A DNA stretch of 64,000 nt from Streptomyces phaeoluteigriseus (GTDB lineage: Bacteria; Actinomycetota; Actinomycetes; Streptomycetales; Streptomycetaceae), in contig NZ_MPOH02000001.1 of assembly GCF_001896135.2 (NCBI RefSeq), positions 26,272 through 90,271 of the forward strand. The letters are read 5' to 3'. The notes beneath the pieces are model-generated. The model did not search any database, had not been told where the DNA came from, and worked only from the letters and a program-made list of their open reading frames with translations. A program made the position numbers and the translations under genes. Each line of letters begins with the position of its first letter. Within the stretch, counting starts at the first letter, position 1. Shown in pieces: positions 35,865 to 44,063 of this stretch.

Positions 35865-36413
35865 ATGACCACCTTGGCACCCGGTCGACCCGATGCCGAG
35901 CAGATCGACGCACTCGTCGACGACGACCGCATCTGCGCCGTGGGGCCTCACCGCGACATCGTCGATTCCGACGCCCGCGCCGACGACACCGAGGTCGTCG
36001 ATGCCTTGCGGGCGCATCGTCATCCCGGGGCTGGTCGACGCGCACCTGCGCACACCTGCACATCTGGCAGTCCGCGCCGCGATGCGTGGGCGTCGAGTTG
36101 ACCCTGCTCCAATACCTCACCCACCCGCACGGCGGGCTCGCCGGGGCGTATCGGCCCGCCGGCCCACCAGCGCGCCCTCGGCCATGAGGAGCGTCGGCGG
36201 CGGCCGATCGCTCATGATCCGATCGCCGCGGCGCTGCACGCCGACGTCGCGAACATCGAAGCGGTGACGGTAGCCGGCCGGTGGCGTATGCACGCCTTTC
36301 GCATACTCGGCGCGGATCTCGAAGGCGTGCGGGGCCGGCTGCCGGAATCCGGCGAGCGGCTTCTGAGGACGCGGGGCGCCCCTGGTGTCACAGGGGCCGA
36401 AACCCGGCACTGA
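35865..36413 (+). pseudogene. internally deleted amidohydrolase
   Basis: The start (DDDRICAVGPHRDIVDSDAR) continues in another frame as CGRIVIPGLVDAHLRTPAHL, the first strand and metal site of amidohydrolases such as cytosine deaminases. A third frame gives LHIWQSAPRCVGVELTLLQY. A C-terminal piece (HADVANIEAVTVAGRW to a stop at 36413) follows directly. Most of the barrel is missing and several frameshifts are present. Confidence 0.65.
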
Positions 36414-36456
36414 CCCAGCCACGACGAGGTGGGCGGCTTGCCCCCTCCTCTTTAAA

Positions 36457-36497
36457 CGGATACGGTGTAACCGAAATTAAGTGGCTACGCCGTAGCC
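36457..36497. promoter_or_regulatory. two palindromes upstream of FAD monooxygenase
   Basis: CGGATACGGTGTAACCG (36457-36473) is an imperfect 7-3-7 palindrome flanked by AAA. GGCTACGCCGTAGCC (36483-36497) is a perfect 7-1-7 palindrome. Both lie in an AT-richer stretch about 90-125 bp before the monooxygenase start. The first shares a half site with the promoter region of the downstream TetR gene. Confidence 0.55.
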
Positions 36498-36583
36498 ATA
36501 AGCGTGGCGGCGAGATGCTCAGGCCGCTCGCCGCCGCTCTCCACAGAGCCAATCGCCCGAAGAACCGATCGAGGTCCCCCGCC

Positions 36584-38095
36584 ATGACACCAACCCACGA
36601 CACGGACGTCCTCATCGCCGGAGCCGGTCCGACCGGCTCGACCCTGGCGGCCGACCTGCTGCGGCGCGGGCTTCGCGTCCGGGTCGTCGACAAGGCACCC
36701 CACGCCTTCGAGGGCTCGCGCGCCAAAGGGATCCAGCCGCGCACCCAGGAAGTCCTCGAGGACCTCGGCGTACTGCGTGAGGCGCACGCGGAGGGCGGGC
36801 CCTACCCGCTCGCGGGCATCCATCTCGGACCCGTCACCGCGCCCTGGAAGATGCAGCAGCGCAGCAGGCCGACCCCCGACGTCCCCTACCCGAACATCCT
36901 GCTGCTCCCCCAGCACCGCACCGACGCCATCCTGCACCGCCTGCTCGAGCGCCTCGGGCTGCGCATCGAGTACGGGGTCGCTCTGGAGGGCTTCGAGCAG
37001 GACGCCGACGGCGTCACGGCGACGCTCTCCACCGGCGAGCGGGTGCGCGGCAAGTACCTGGTCGGCGCCGACGGCGGCGCGAGCGCCGTCCGGACCGCCG
37101 CCGGTCTCGGCTTCGTCGGGGAGACCGACGACTCCGACAAGACGCTCATCATCGACTGCAGGATCGACCAACTGTCCCGCGGCCGGTGGCACATGTGGCC
37201 CCGGGCGTCCGCGGGAGCGTGCCCGCTGCCGCACTCCGACCAGTTCCAGGTGATGATCCGGCTGAAGCCGGGTGACACGCCGGACCTCGATCATGCCGCT
37301 CTGGCCGACCGGTTCCATTCGCTCACCGGCCTCAAGCTCCGTGACATCACCTGGGTTTCGGCGTTCCGGCCCAACGTCCGGCTCGTCGAGCACTACCGCA
37401 AGGGCCGCGTCCTCCTGGCGGGCGATGCCGCACACGTGCACACACCGGCCGGCGCGCAGGGCCTCAACACCGGTGTGCAGGACGCCTACAACCTGGGCTG
37501 GAAGCTCGGCCAGGCGATCGCCGGCGCGCCGGACAGCCTGCTCGACAGCTACGAGGCCGAGCGGCTCCCGATCGCCGCCGGCGTCCTCGGCAAGTCCAGC
37601 GAGCTGTACCGGAACCTCAGCAACCACCGTGTCGCCGGCCTCAAGCGCGGCGACGACGAGCGGCAGCTCTCGCTCACCTACCGCGGTGGTCCGCTCGCCC
37701 CCACCGACGCCCCGGCCACCAGGACCCTCCACGTGGGCGACCGGGCACCGGACGCACCGTGCGCCGCCCCCGGCACCGGCCGCCTGTTCGACGTCCTCCA
37801 GGGACCGCACTTCACCGTGCTGGCCTTCGGACCCGACGCCACCGCGGCCCTGCCCGACCTGCCGTGGCCCACCGGAGGTGCCGAACTGCGCCGCTACGCC
37901 GTCCGCGGCGGGCGCGGAATCGACATGGCGCACCTCACCGACCACACCGGTCGACTGGCCGACATCTACGGCATCAACGGCACCGAAGGCGACGCGCTGA
38001 TCCTCATCCGGCCCGACGGGTACGTCGGCGGCATCCTCACGGCGGACTGGACGGCCTCCTTCGCCGCCGCGACCAGGGCCTTCACCCCGCGCTGA
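36584..38095 (+). CDS. FAD-dependent aromatic monooxygenase (PHBH type)
   Basis: A 503-residue group A flavin hydroxylase from ATG 36584. The FAD-binding GAGPTG (13-18) starts the protein. GADGGASAVR is the DG motif, and GRVLLAGDAAHVHTPAGAQG is the GD motif. The C-terminal about 110 residues form a thioredoxin-like domain, as in polyketide hydroxylases and rifampicin monooxygenase. It uses NAD(P)H and O2 to hydroxylate an aromatic or polyketide-like compound. Broken catabolic genes follow and a TetR gene lies downstream. Shared operator half sites suggest that TetR represses it. Confidence 0.9.
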   Translation: MTPTHDTDVLIAGAGPTGSTLAADLLRRGLRVRVVDKAPHAFEGSRAKGIQPRTQEVLEDLGVLREAHAEGGPYPLAGIHLGPVTAPWKMQQRSRPTPDVPYPNILLLPQHRTDAILHRLLERLGLRIEYGVALEGFEQDADGVTATLSTGERVRGKYLVGADGGASAVRTAAGLGFVGETDDSDKTLIIDCRIDQLSRGRWHMWPRASAGACPLPHSDQFQVMIRLKPGDTPDLDHAALADRFHSLTGLKLRDITWVSAFRPNVRLVEHYRKGRVLLAGDAAHVHTPAGAQGLNTGVQDAYNLGWKLGQAIAGAPDSLLDSYEAERLPIAAGVLGKSSELYRNLSNHRVAGLKRGDDERQLSLTYRGGPLAPTDAPATRTLHVGDRAPDAPCAAPGTGRLFDVLQGPHFTVLAFGPDATAALPDLPWPTGGAELRRYAVRGGRGIDMAHLTDHTGRLADIYGINGTEGDALILIRPDGYVGGILTADWTASFAAATRAFTPR

Positions 38096-38158
38096 CCCGC
38101 CACGGACCGACCACTCGCGCCACACCGAACGCCACACCGAACAGGAGGAGCTACAGGG

Positions 38159-38432
38159 ATGTCAGCACGGCAGGAGGCCGCCGGGGGCAGCCCGGCGCAG
38201 GTCGTGACCTTGACGTTCGTGGGCAGCCGTGCGGAGACGGAGGAGGCCACGTCGAGGCTCCCGGTCGCCTCGCAGGCCGCACTGCGCCAGTTCTCCCTGG
38301 AACGCATGACCGGCTACGGCGTCGACTACGCGGACGCCGTCGAACTGCGCGCCCGTGTGATCGAGGGAGAGGACTGGCGCTCGGCCGCGACCGAAGTGGC
38401 GGATGTGTGCCTGCGACGGGTCGAGGGCACCG
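38159..38432 (+). pseudogene. N-terminal remnant of an alpha/beta hydrolase
   Basis: After AGGAGGAG and ATG, about 90 residues are intact, including LRQFSLERMTGYGVDYADAV and EDWRSAATEVADVCLRR. This resembles the N-terminal cap of dienelactone or pseudooxynicotine-type hydrolases. The catalytic domain never appears; the reading frame runs out of phase into an amidohydrolase end. It was truncated by a deletion. Confidence 0.6.
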
Positions 38433-38685
38433 CCGGGTCAAGGCCACGGGCGTACCGAGCATGGCGAGGGAGCCGTACCCGTTCGCCGACACCCACGACG
38501 TACTGCGGCAGGTGTTCGACGCGTTCGGTGCCGAGCGGATGTTCTGGGGCACCGACATCACGCGGCTGCACTGCTCGTGGCGGGAGGCGGTGACGATGTT
38601 CACGGAGGAACTGCCCTGGCTGCGGGGCCGCGACCTGGAGCTCGTCATGGGCCGCGCCGTGGCCGAGTGGATCGGCTGGCGCTGA
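38433..38685 (+). pseudogene. C-terminal remnant of an amidohydrolase (Amidohydro_2)
   Basis: Reads VKATGVPSMAREPYPFADTH, then VFDAFGAERMFWGTDITRLH and MGRAVAEWIGW, the end of Amidohydro_2 barrels including the late catalytic Asp (WGTD). It has no start and is joined out of frame to the alpha/beta hydrolase start just before. A single deletion of intervening DNA explains both fragments. Confidence 0.65.
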
Positions 38686-38784
38686 GGCGGCGCGGTCGGC
38701 GACGCCCGGCCACCAGACATGCGGCCGGACCGCCCGGCCACCACGCGTACGGCCGGGCTTAGGGCCCGTGACGTCCTCACACTC

Positions 38785-39507
38785 CTACGCCGCGTCGAGC
38801 ACGGCCTTCTCCAGCCCGTCGAGGAGCAGGTCGAGACCGAACCGGAACTCCTCGTCGAGCGGTACGGAGGTCAGCTCCTCGGCCGCGGCCGTGGTGGCCG
38901 GATACGAGGCGGGGTCGAGCGCGCTGTAGTAGTCCCGCAGCTGCGACTGCTCCTCGGGGGGCGGTGTCCCCGGGCCGTGCTGCTGGACGGCGAAGCCGAT
39001 CACGTAGTGGCCGATGGCCGTGAAGGCACGGGCGGCCAGGCCGAGCGGGAACCCGTGGCTGACGAACAGGGTGATGAGCCGTTCCCTGGCGCGGAGCCCG
39101 TTGGGGCCGACGGGGACCTGGGCGGCCAGCAGCGGCAGGACGTCGGGGTGCCGGCACAGGGTGCCGTAGAAGGCCTTCGCCGACACGGTCACGGCCTCTC
39201 GCCAGGACAGGCCGTCCAGTTCCTCGGCCGGTACGCGGACTTCGCCCAGGACGCGGTCGGCGACGAGTGCGAGGAGTTCGTCCTTGCCGTCGAAGTGCCG
39301 GTAGAGCGTGGCCGTGCCCGAGTCCAGGGCCTCGGCGAGCATCCGCAGCGTCAGTGCTTGGATGCCGACCTCGTCGATGAGTTTCAGAGCCGTGTCGACG
39401 ATCCGTCCGACGTCCATCGGGGGCCGTCCGCGCCGGTACGCGGGGGCGGGCGTGCGGCTCGCCCACCAGGCGGGGCTTCCCGGAACAGGCTGCGCCCCCG
39501 AAGCCAC
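38785..39507 (-). CDS. TetR/AcrR family regulator
   Basis: A 240-residue regulator from GTG 39507 with a long N-terminal tail. Its helix-turn-helix reads IVDTALKLIDEVGIQALTLRMLAEALDSGTATLYRHFDGK. The C-terminal domain (FGLDLLLDGLEKAVLDAA) is of the TetR_C_1 type found in regulators of drug and flavin monooxygenase genes. Its upstream region carries the half site GTATCCGTTT, shared in inverted form with the monooxygenase promoter. That pairing suggests both autoregulation and control of the monooxygenase. Confidence 0.85.
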   Translation of the reverse strand: MASGAQPVPGSPAWWASRTPAPAYRRGRPPMDVGRIVDTALKLIDEVGIQALTLRMLAEALDSGTATLYRHFDGKDELLALVADRVLGEVRVPAEELDGLSWREAVTVSAKAFYGTLCRHPDVLPLLAAQVPVGPNGLRARERLITLFVSHGFPLGLAARAFTAIGHYVIGFAVQQHGPGTPPPEEQSQLRDYYSALDPASYPATTAAAEELTSVPLDEEFRFGLDLLLDGLEKAVLDAA

Positions 39508-39570
39508 GAAGCGGTCACCCTCTCGGCCAGATCTGCGGCGGACACGTCTCCAGAGAACAGGAGTTTCGGC

Positions 39571-39586
39571 CTTATCGTATCCGTTT
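39571..39586. promoter_or_regulatory. candidate TetR operator half site
   Basis: GTATCCGTTT (39577-39586) is the exact reverse complement of AAACGGATAC at 36454-36463 upstream of the FAD monooxygenase. The partner half (CGGCCTT, about 39567) is poorly conserved. It lies about 70 bp upstream of the TetR start. Confidence 0.45.
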
Positions 39587-39784
39587 CCGACAGCGAATCC
39601 GCCGACTGCGCCGACACGGCTGGCGCGAGGTTCGTCACGGGCGTTCGCCTTTGGGACTCCGGCAGCTTGCGCAGCCGAAGTTCACCAACTTACCGGGGCA
39701 GAAGCCCGGCTGCCGCCGAGTATCCGTAGCGGTCCGGGAAGCGCCGGTTCACTCAGCGGTCGCGCGCCGGTCGAGGCGTGCCGC

Positions 39785-40096
39785 TCATCCGCCGGGCCCC
39801 TGTGGGTAGGTCTGGACGATGTACGTCCAGCGTGCCGCGCCCACCGTCAGGAGGATCAGTGACGGGGCCAGCCACCAGCGGCTGAGGGTGCCGCGCCGCA
39901 CGGGGAGCAGGGCGAGCAGGGAGGTGACGACGCCGAGCACGATCAGCAGGGCCGACGCGAACTCGATGGCTGTCAGCGTCTGTTCGTCCCAGTCCCCCAG
40001 CGGCTGGGTCACCAGTGCGCCGTAAGCGACGTAGGCGTTGAGCAGGTTCGCGAGGATGAGGGTCACGCCCCATGGCCCTCGCAGCAGACCGGTCAC
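39785..40096 (-). CDS. small membrane protein
   Basis: A 103-residue protein with three hydrophobic segments (ILANLLNAYVAYGALV, ALLIVLGVVTSLLALLP and WWLAPSLILLTVGAARWTYI). Its start overlaps the stop of the transglycosylase-like gene by four bases, so it is the last gene of that operon. It may serve that secretion system or the immunity of its effector. No family is recognised. Confidence 0.7.
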   Translation of the reverse strand: MTGLLRGPWGVTLILANLLNAYVAYGALVTQPLGDWDEQTLTAIEFASALLIVLGVVTSLLALLPVRRGTLSRWWLAPSLILLTVGAARWTYIVQTYPQGPGG

Positions 40097-41478
40097 TTCA
40101 GGGCACTCCTCGCGTCGTCCAGATTCCGGTCGAAGCCGCGGCCGTAGGCCTGGGCCTTGTCATCCTGCCAATAGGGTCCGCCGTTGTAGCGGGCGGCCAG
40201 TTCCTGGCGCTGCTCGCGCGTCATCTCGTCCGCGGGTACGTCGGCGAAGCTGCTCTCCTCCTTGAGCATGGCCAGGTACTCGGAGGCGATGAAGATGTTC
40301 TGTCCGGGGTCCTGGAGGGATGCCTCGATGGTGTCCCGTTGCCCCTCGGTGAGGTTCGCCGGATCGTATCCGAGGACCTCCGCCGCCCTCCTCACCTGGA
40401 TGGCGATGGGCCCGAAGGACGTCTCGTCCGGGGTGCCGCCGAGCCGCGAGGGCAGGTTCTCCGGGGTGTCGGACAGCCAGCCGTCCCTGGCGAGTCCGCG
40501 GACGGTGTCGACACCGTCGTCCATCCAGCCCCACTGTCCGCCCACCTCCTGCCAGGCGATGCCGGCGACCATGTCGGGCGGCAGGCCGGATCGTCGGGCG
40601 GCGGCGGTGACGATGTCCTTGTTCGCGGCGATCCACTCGCGGCGTTCCTCTGCGTCCCTCGGCACGGCCCAGTAGGCATCGGTGGCCTCGGGCAGCCCGG
40701 TGAGGCGCATCCTGATGTCCAGGAGGGACGGCGACACGTCGTCCTTCCCCACCGGTCTGGTGAACTCCGCCTTGGCCCCGCTGCCGGGGAGGTGGGTGAG
40801 CGAGTCCCCGCCGGCCTCGGCGGCTTCGGCCCGGAGCGCGGGAATCGCGTCGATCAGACCCGCAGCGTCGACGAAGTCGCCGCCGCGGAAGTCGGGCAGG
40901 GCCTCGTACGCCTTGTCCAGCGCCGCCGTGCAGGTGTCCCGGGCCTCGGATTCCACCGTCTTGGCGCGCTGGTACGCCGCACTGGCCTGGCCGTGGGCGC
41001 GGTTCGCCTCGTCCTTGATGTCGTCGATGTCCACCGTCAGCTCGGCGGCCCAGTCCAGGAACCCGGTCGTGCCGCGCAGGTCCTCCCACTGACGCATCGG
41101 CCCGGCTTCCTGTGCCTCTCGCGTCACGGCGTCCGCGACCCGGGAGACGAGGCCGGCCAACGTCTGCTCCGCCGCCTTGCCGTCCGAGTAGTGGGACTTG
41201 GCGGTCCCGAGCGCCGACGCGTAGTGCAGGAGCGCGCTCTGCGCCTTGTCGTAGCCGTCGGCCAGGTGCGTGATCAGGTCACGTGCCTCTCGGAGGCGGT
41301 TGTCGTACGGCTTGCGGTTCTGGCTCACCCACCGCGTGTGGGTGGCGGCCCGCTGCGCGCCGGGCTCGACATCGATCAGAAGGTCACGCAGCCTCTTGAA
41401 CTCCAGGGCGTTGCGCTCCACGAGAGCGGGGTTGCAGTCCTCGAGGAACCTGACGTCCTGTCGGTAGGTGTGGGCCAT
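40093..41478 (-). CDS. putative secreted lytic-transglycosylase-like protein with WXG-like N-terminus
   Basis: A 461-residue protein. The first about 250 residues are helical, with no signal peptide and a pattern (LRDLLIDVEPGAQRAATHTR) like type VII secretion substrates. The C-terminal about 190 residues resemble lysozyme-like transglycosylases: AAARRSGLPPDMVAGIAWQE, with a likely catalytic Glu in AWQEVGG, then FIASEYLAMLKEES and LAARYNGGPYW. It could be exported as a wall-cleaving effector or as a wall-remodelling enzyme. It is preceded 6 bp upstream by the small helical protein gene and followed by a coupled membrane protein. Confidence 0.7.
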   Translation of the reverse strand: MAHTYRQDVRFLEDCNPALVERNALEFKRLRDLLIDVEPGAQRAATHTRWVSQNRKPYDNRLREARDLITHLADGYDKAQSALLHYASALGTAKSHYSDGKAAEQTLAGLVSRVADAVTREAQEAGPMRQWEDLRGTTGFLDWAAELTVDIDDIKDEANRAHGQASAAYQRAKTVESEARDTCTAALDKAYEALPDFRGGDFVDAAGLIDAIPALRAEAAEAGGDSLTHLPGSGAKAEFTRPVGKDDVSPSLLDIRMRLTGLPEATDAYWAVPRDAEERREWIAANKDIVTAAARRSGLPPDMVAGIAWQEVGGQWGWMDDGVDTVRGLARDGWLSDTPENLPSRLGGTPDETSFGPIAIQVRRAAEVLGYDPANLTEGQRDTIEASLQDPGQNIFIASEYLAMLKEESSFADVPADEMTREQRQELAARYNGGPYWQDDKAQAYGRGFDRNLDDARSALK

Positions 41479-41484
41479 GAGGGC

Positions 41485-41933
41485 TCACCTGTCTTCCGGG
41501 GCTATGTACTGCCCCAGTTCGAGGATGGCGTTCATCATCCCGCCGGCCACTTCACCGTCGTAGTCGACGAACGTGCCGTTGGCCGCTCGCAGTCGCGTGG
41601 ACAGTGCGGCGAGCAGCGACGTCACGTCCTGGTACTGGTCGTCCGCGAAGCGGCGAACCGGTCGGCCTTCGCCGCGACGTCCGGGTGTGAGCGCGGGGCG
41701 CGCGCCATCGTGCACAGATCGCCGTCGGGCCGGCCCTCGTGCAGCAGCCCTGCCAGCTCGATCAGGTCGTTCGCATTCCCGTTCAGCGAGGAGTGGTTGA
41801 CGTGGAGCGCGTCGCCCTCACCCCCTTGGCCTCCGCCTCCGCCGGCATCGGCGGGATACTGGTTGAGCCGCATCCGCGTCGGATGCCTCTCCACCGCCTC
41901 GGCCTTCAGTTGCTCCCACTCGTCCCACGCCAT
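41485..41933 (-). pseudogene. small WXG100-like partner protein, frameshifted
   Basis: The first frame (start 41933) gives MAWDEWEQLKAEAVERHPTR, a Gly-rich linker, then VNHSSLNGNANDLIELAGLL and a stop at 41622. A second frame continues as FADDQYQDVTSLLAALSTRL to QYIAPEDR. An 8-bp duplication (TTCGCCGC before TTCGC) near 41650 explains the shift. Joined, about 145 residues form two helical stretches typical of WXG100-like secretion partners. It leads the transglycosylase operon. Confidence 0.55.
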
Positions 41934-42052
41934 GCGTCCCCCGTCCCCCGACGCTCCGCGCGGCGCGTTCCGCGGCACGGAGTCCATGATCCATCCGACT
42001 GTAGCCACCGACCGGGCCGCGCCGCGAATCAACGCCCGCCTCTCGCGGAGGG

Positions 42053-43045
42053 TCAGGCGCGCGGAGGGTTCCGGCGCGGCGTGAGGACGGCGTTCGGCAG
42101 GGCCGGTGCGGGAAGGCGGTTGCCCGGATACGCCTCGACGTGTCCGAAGCGGTCGGAGGAGGATTCCCAGTCCGCTCGGGCGCGGACGATGTCCTCGTGG
42201 CTGCGGCCGATGAAGTTCCACCACATGATGATCTCCTCCTCGAACGGAGGGCCGCCCAGCAGAACGGTCCGCGCCGGGCCTTCCGACTCGTTCACCAGCG
42301 TCAGGGCACCGGTGCCGGGCGCCACGTAGCCCAGCTCGGTCGGGCGCAGCACGGTGCCGGCCAGACGGACGTCACCGCTGTCGACGAGGAGGCCGTGCTC
42401 GAAGGCGGTGTCCACGGTGAGATCGACCGACGCACCCGGTTCGAGGACGATCTCGGCGCCGAGGAGGGGCGTGAAGGTCCGCACCGGTGAGACGGTTCCG
42501 GCGAGCGCGCCCAGAAAGACCCTGATCTCGGCCCCGTCGACCCGTACGGGCTCGGGGACGTGGTGCTGGAAGTCGCGCTCGGCGCTCCGGTGTTCGTCGG
42601 GCAGCGCCACCCACAGTTGGACGCCGTGGAGAACGGTGGTGGCCGGGGTGGAGACCTCCGAGTGGGCGATGCCGTGTCCGCCGGTCATGAGGTTCATCTC
42701 GCCGGGCCGGATGAACGCATGGGTACCCAGGCTGTCGCGGTGCTCGATCTCCCCGCCGAACAGCCAACTCACGGTCTGGAGGCCCGTGTGCGGATGCGGT
42801 GGGACATCCATGCCGTGCCCCGCGGTCACCTCGACGGGGCCGTAGTGATCGGCGAAGCACCACGCTCCGATCAGGGTCCGGGCCCGCTGGGGCAGCGTCC
42901 GTCGCACGTGCATCGCCCTCGGCCCGCCGAGTGGCACGTCCCGCGCGGCCAGCACATCGACCCCGGACGCCGCCTCGCCGGACTGCCCGCCATCGACCTG
43001 TGCTCCGCACCTCAGCTCCGCGGGTTCGGTTTCCACATTGCTCAC
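42053..43045 (-). CDS. pirin family protein
   Basis: A 330-residue bicupin from GTG 43045, with AGGAGG 8 bp upstream. The N-terminal cupin holds DVPPHPHTGLQTVSWLFGGE with the metal-binding His residues, and TGGHGIAHSE follows. The C-terminal domain is pirin-type (GLLVDSGDVRLAGTVLRPTE, EEIIMWWNFIGRS). Pirins act as quercetinase-like dioxygenases or redox-sensing cofactors. The gene lies about 180 bp from a MarR gene transcribed the same way, and both carry similar operator-like sequences, suggesting MarR control. Confidence 0.9.
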   Translation of the reverse strand: MSNVETEPAELRCGAQVDGGQSGEAASGVDVLAARDVPLGGPRAMHVRRTLPQRARTLIGAWCFADHYGPVEVTAGHGMDVPPHPHTGLQTVSWLFGGEIEHRDSLGTHAFIRPGEMNLMTGGHGIAHSEVSTPATTVLHGVQLWVALPDEHRSAERDFQHHVPEPVRVDGAEIRVFLGALAGTVSPVRTFTPLLGAEIVLEPGASVDLTVDTAFEHGLLVDSGDVRLAGTVLRPTELGYVAPGTGALTLVNESEGPARTVLLGGPPFEEEIIMWWNFIGRSHEDIVRARADWESSSDRFGHVEAYPGNRLPAPALPNAVLTPRRNPPRA

Positions 43046-43070
43046 CGGGACCACCTCCTACGCCTTCTAG

Positions 43071-43094
43071 TTGTTACATCAACAATCATGTCAC
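43071..43094. promoter_or_regulatory. candidate MarR operator upstream of pirin
   Basis: TTGTTACATCAACAA (43071-43085) is a perfect 5-5-5 inverted repeat. The surrounding TAGTTG and ATGTCA blocks also occur, closer together, in front of the MarR gene. It lies about 25-50 bp upstream of the pirin start, in an AT-rich island. Confidence 0.55.
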
Positions 43095-43128
43095 GAGTGT
43101 CGGGCGCCGGCCTCTCGCACCACCGCAA

Positions 43129-43223
43129 CCCGGCACCCGGGCACCCGGGCACCCCGGCAGCCCGGCAGCCCGGCAGCCCGGCACCCGGCACCCGGCACCC
43201 GGCACCCGGCACCCGGCACCCGG
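43129..43223. repeat. 7-bp tandem repeat (CCCGGCA)
   Basis: About thirteen CCCGGCA/CCCGGCG-like heptamers, two with an extra base, fill the space between the end of the MarR gene and the pirin promoter. The array ends two bases before the MarR stop codon. Confidence 0.9.
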
Positions 43224-43224
43224 A

Positions 43225-43692
43225 TCAGGAGGCGTCCTCGTCCAGCTTGGCGACCACTCGTTCGGAGACCTGGGCGAGTGTGCGCAGCTCCGCCGGCGTG
43301 ACGTGGTCGAGGAACAAATCCCGGACCGCCTCCACATGCAGCGGCGCGGCCCCCTCGATCGCCTCGCGCCCCGCGTCCGTGATCACCACGAACGCGCCGC
43401 GCCCGTCCTCCACGCACTCGTCCCGCACCACCAGCCCGCGCTTCACCATCCGGGCGATGTGGTGGGACATCCGGCTCTTCTCCCACTCCAACGCACGGGC
43501 GAGATCGAGGAACCGCTGCCGCCCCTCGGGCACATCCGTCAGCTGGACCAGGACCGCGAAATCGGCGACCGACAGACCGGACTCGGTCTGCAACATGCGA
43601 GCGAGCCGGCCCCCGAGTCTCTCCTGCAACCGCACGAAGGCGCGCCACGCACGCTGCTCCTCCGGCGTCAGCCACCGCACCGTCTCGTCCAT
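43225..43692 (-). CDS. MarR family regulator
   Basis: A 155-residue winged-helix regulator: LARMLQTESGLSVADFAVLV, RFLDLARALEWEKSRMSHHI and ARMVKRGLVVRDECVEDGRG show the recognition helix and wing. It has one Cys in the wing (RDECVED), which could make it redox responsive. It precedes pirin in the same direction, and both promoters carry related palindromes. Autorepression and repression of pirin are likely. Confidence 0.88.
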   Translation of the reverse strand: MDETVRWLTPEEQRAWRAFVRLQERLGGRLARMLQTESGLSVADFAVLVQLTDVPEGRQRFLDLARALEWEKSRMSHHIARMVKRGLVVRDECVEDGRGAFVVITDAGREAIEGAAPLHVEAVRDLFLDHVTPAELRTLAQVSERVVAKLDEDAS

Positions 43693-43712
43693 GACGAAAG
43701 TGTAGACGTAGT

Positions 43713-43722
43713 TGACATGTCA
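43713..43722. promoter_or_regulatory. candidate MarR operator (autoregulation)
   Basis: TGACATGTCA, a perfect 10-bp palindrome preceded by TAGT, lies about 20 bp upstream of the MarR start. The same blocks (TAGTTG and ATGTCA) appear further apart before the pirin gene. Confidence 0.5.
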
Positions 43723-43752
43723 TCGTCCTGTCCCGGCGCGCCGCGCCGACGG

Positions 43753-43808
43753 CCGAACGCCGCAAGCCGAACGCCGCAAGCCGCAAGCCGCAAGCCGCAA
43801 GCCGACCG
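43753..43808. repeat. 7-bp tandem repeat (CCGCAAG/CCGAACG)
   Basis: Eight consecutive heptamers, five CCGCAAG and two CCGAACG in strict 7-bp register, with a divergent last unit. They lie in the spacer between the MarR gene and the F420-type gene. The rest of 43809-44063 shows no recognisable gene. Confidence 0.85.
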
Positions 43809-44063
43809 GAACTCCGAGCGAGCAGTTGTAGGTTCCCTGCGCAATCCCCGGCGACTCGCATGGTCGTCGCCCTGCGTGCCGGCCGCGGCCGGGCCCCGCC
43901 GAACGCTGCTGCAGGCCCCGCGCCGACCCGCTGAGACAGCGGCCCGAAGCGACGCGTGGTGGGCAAATCCCCCTGCAGAAGAATGCGTTGGCGCAGTATC
44001 TATCGGGTACGCGTACGGCCCCTGCCGTGCAGGAGCCAACTCGACATCAGCAGAGAGGCCACC

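Noticed and set aside
40072..42084. A 670-residue forward frame opposite the transglycosylase-like operon
   Set aside because: No domain is recognisable, and it overlaps three minus-strand genes that have coupled starts and coherent proteins.
43129..43223. Tandem heptamers considered as a CRISPR array
   Set aside because: Units are 7 bp and adjacent, with no spacers and no cas genes nearby.
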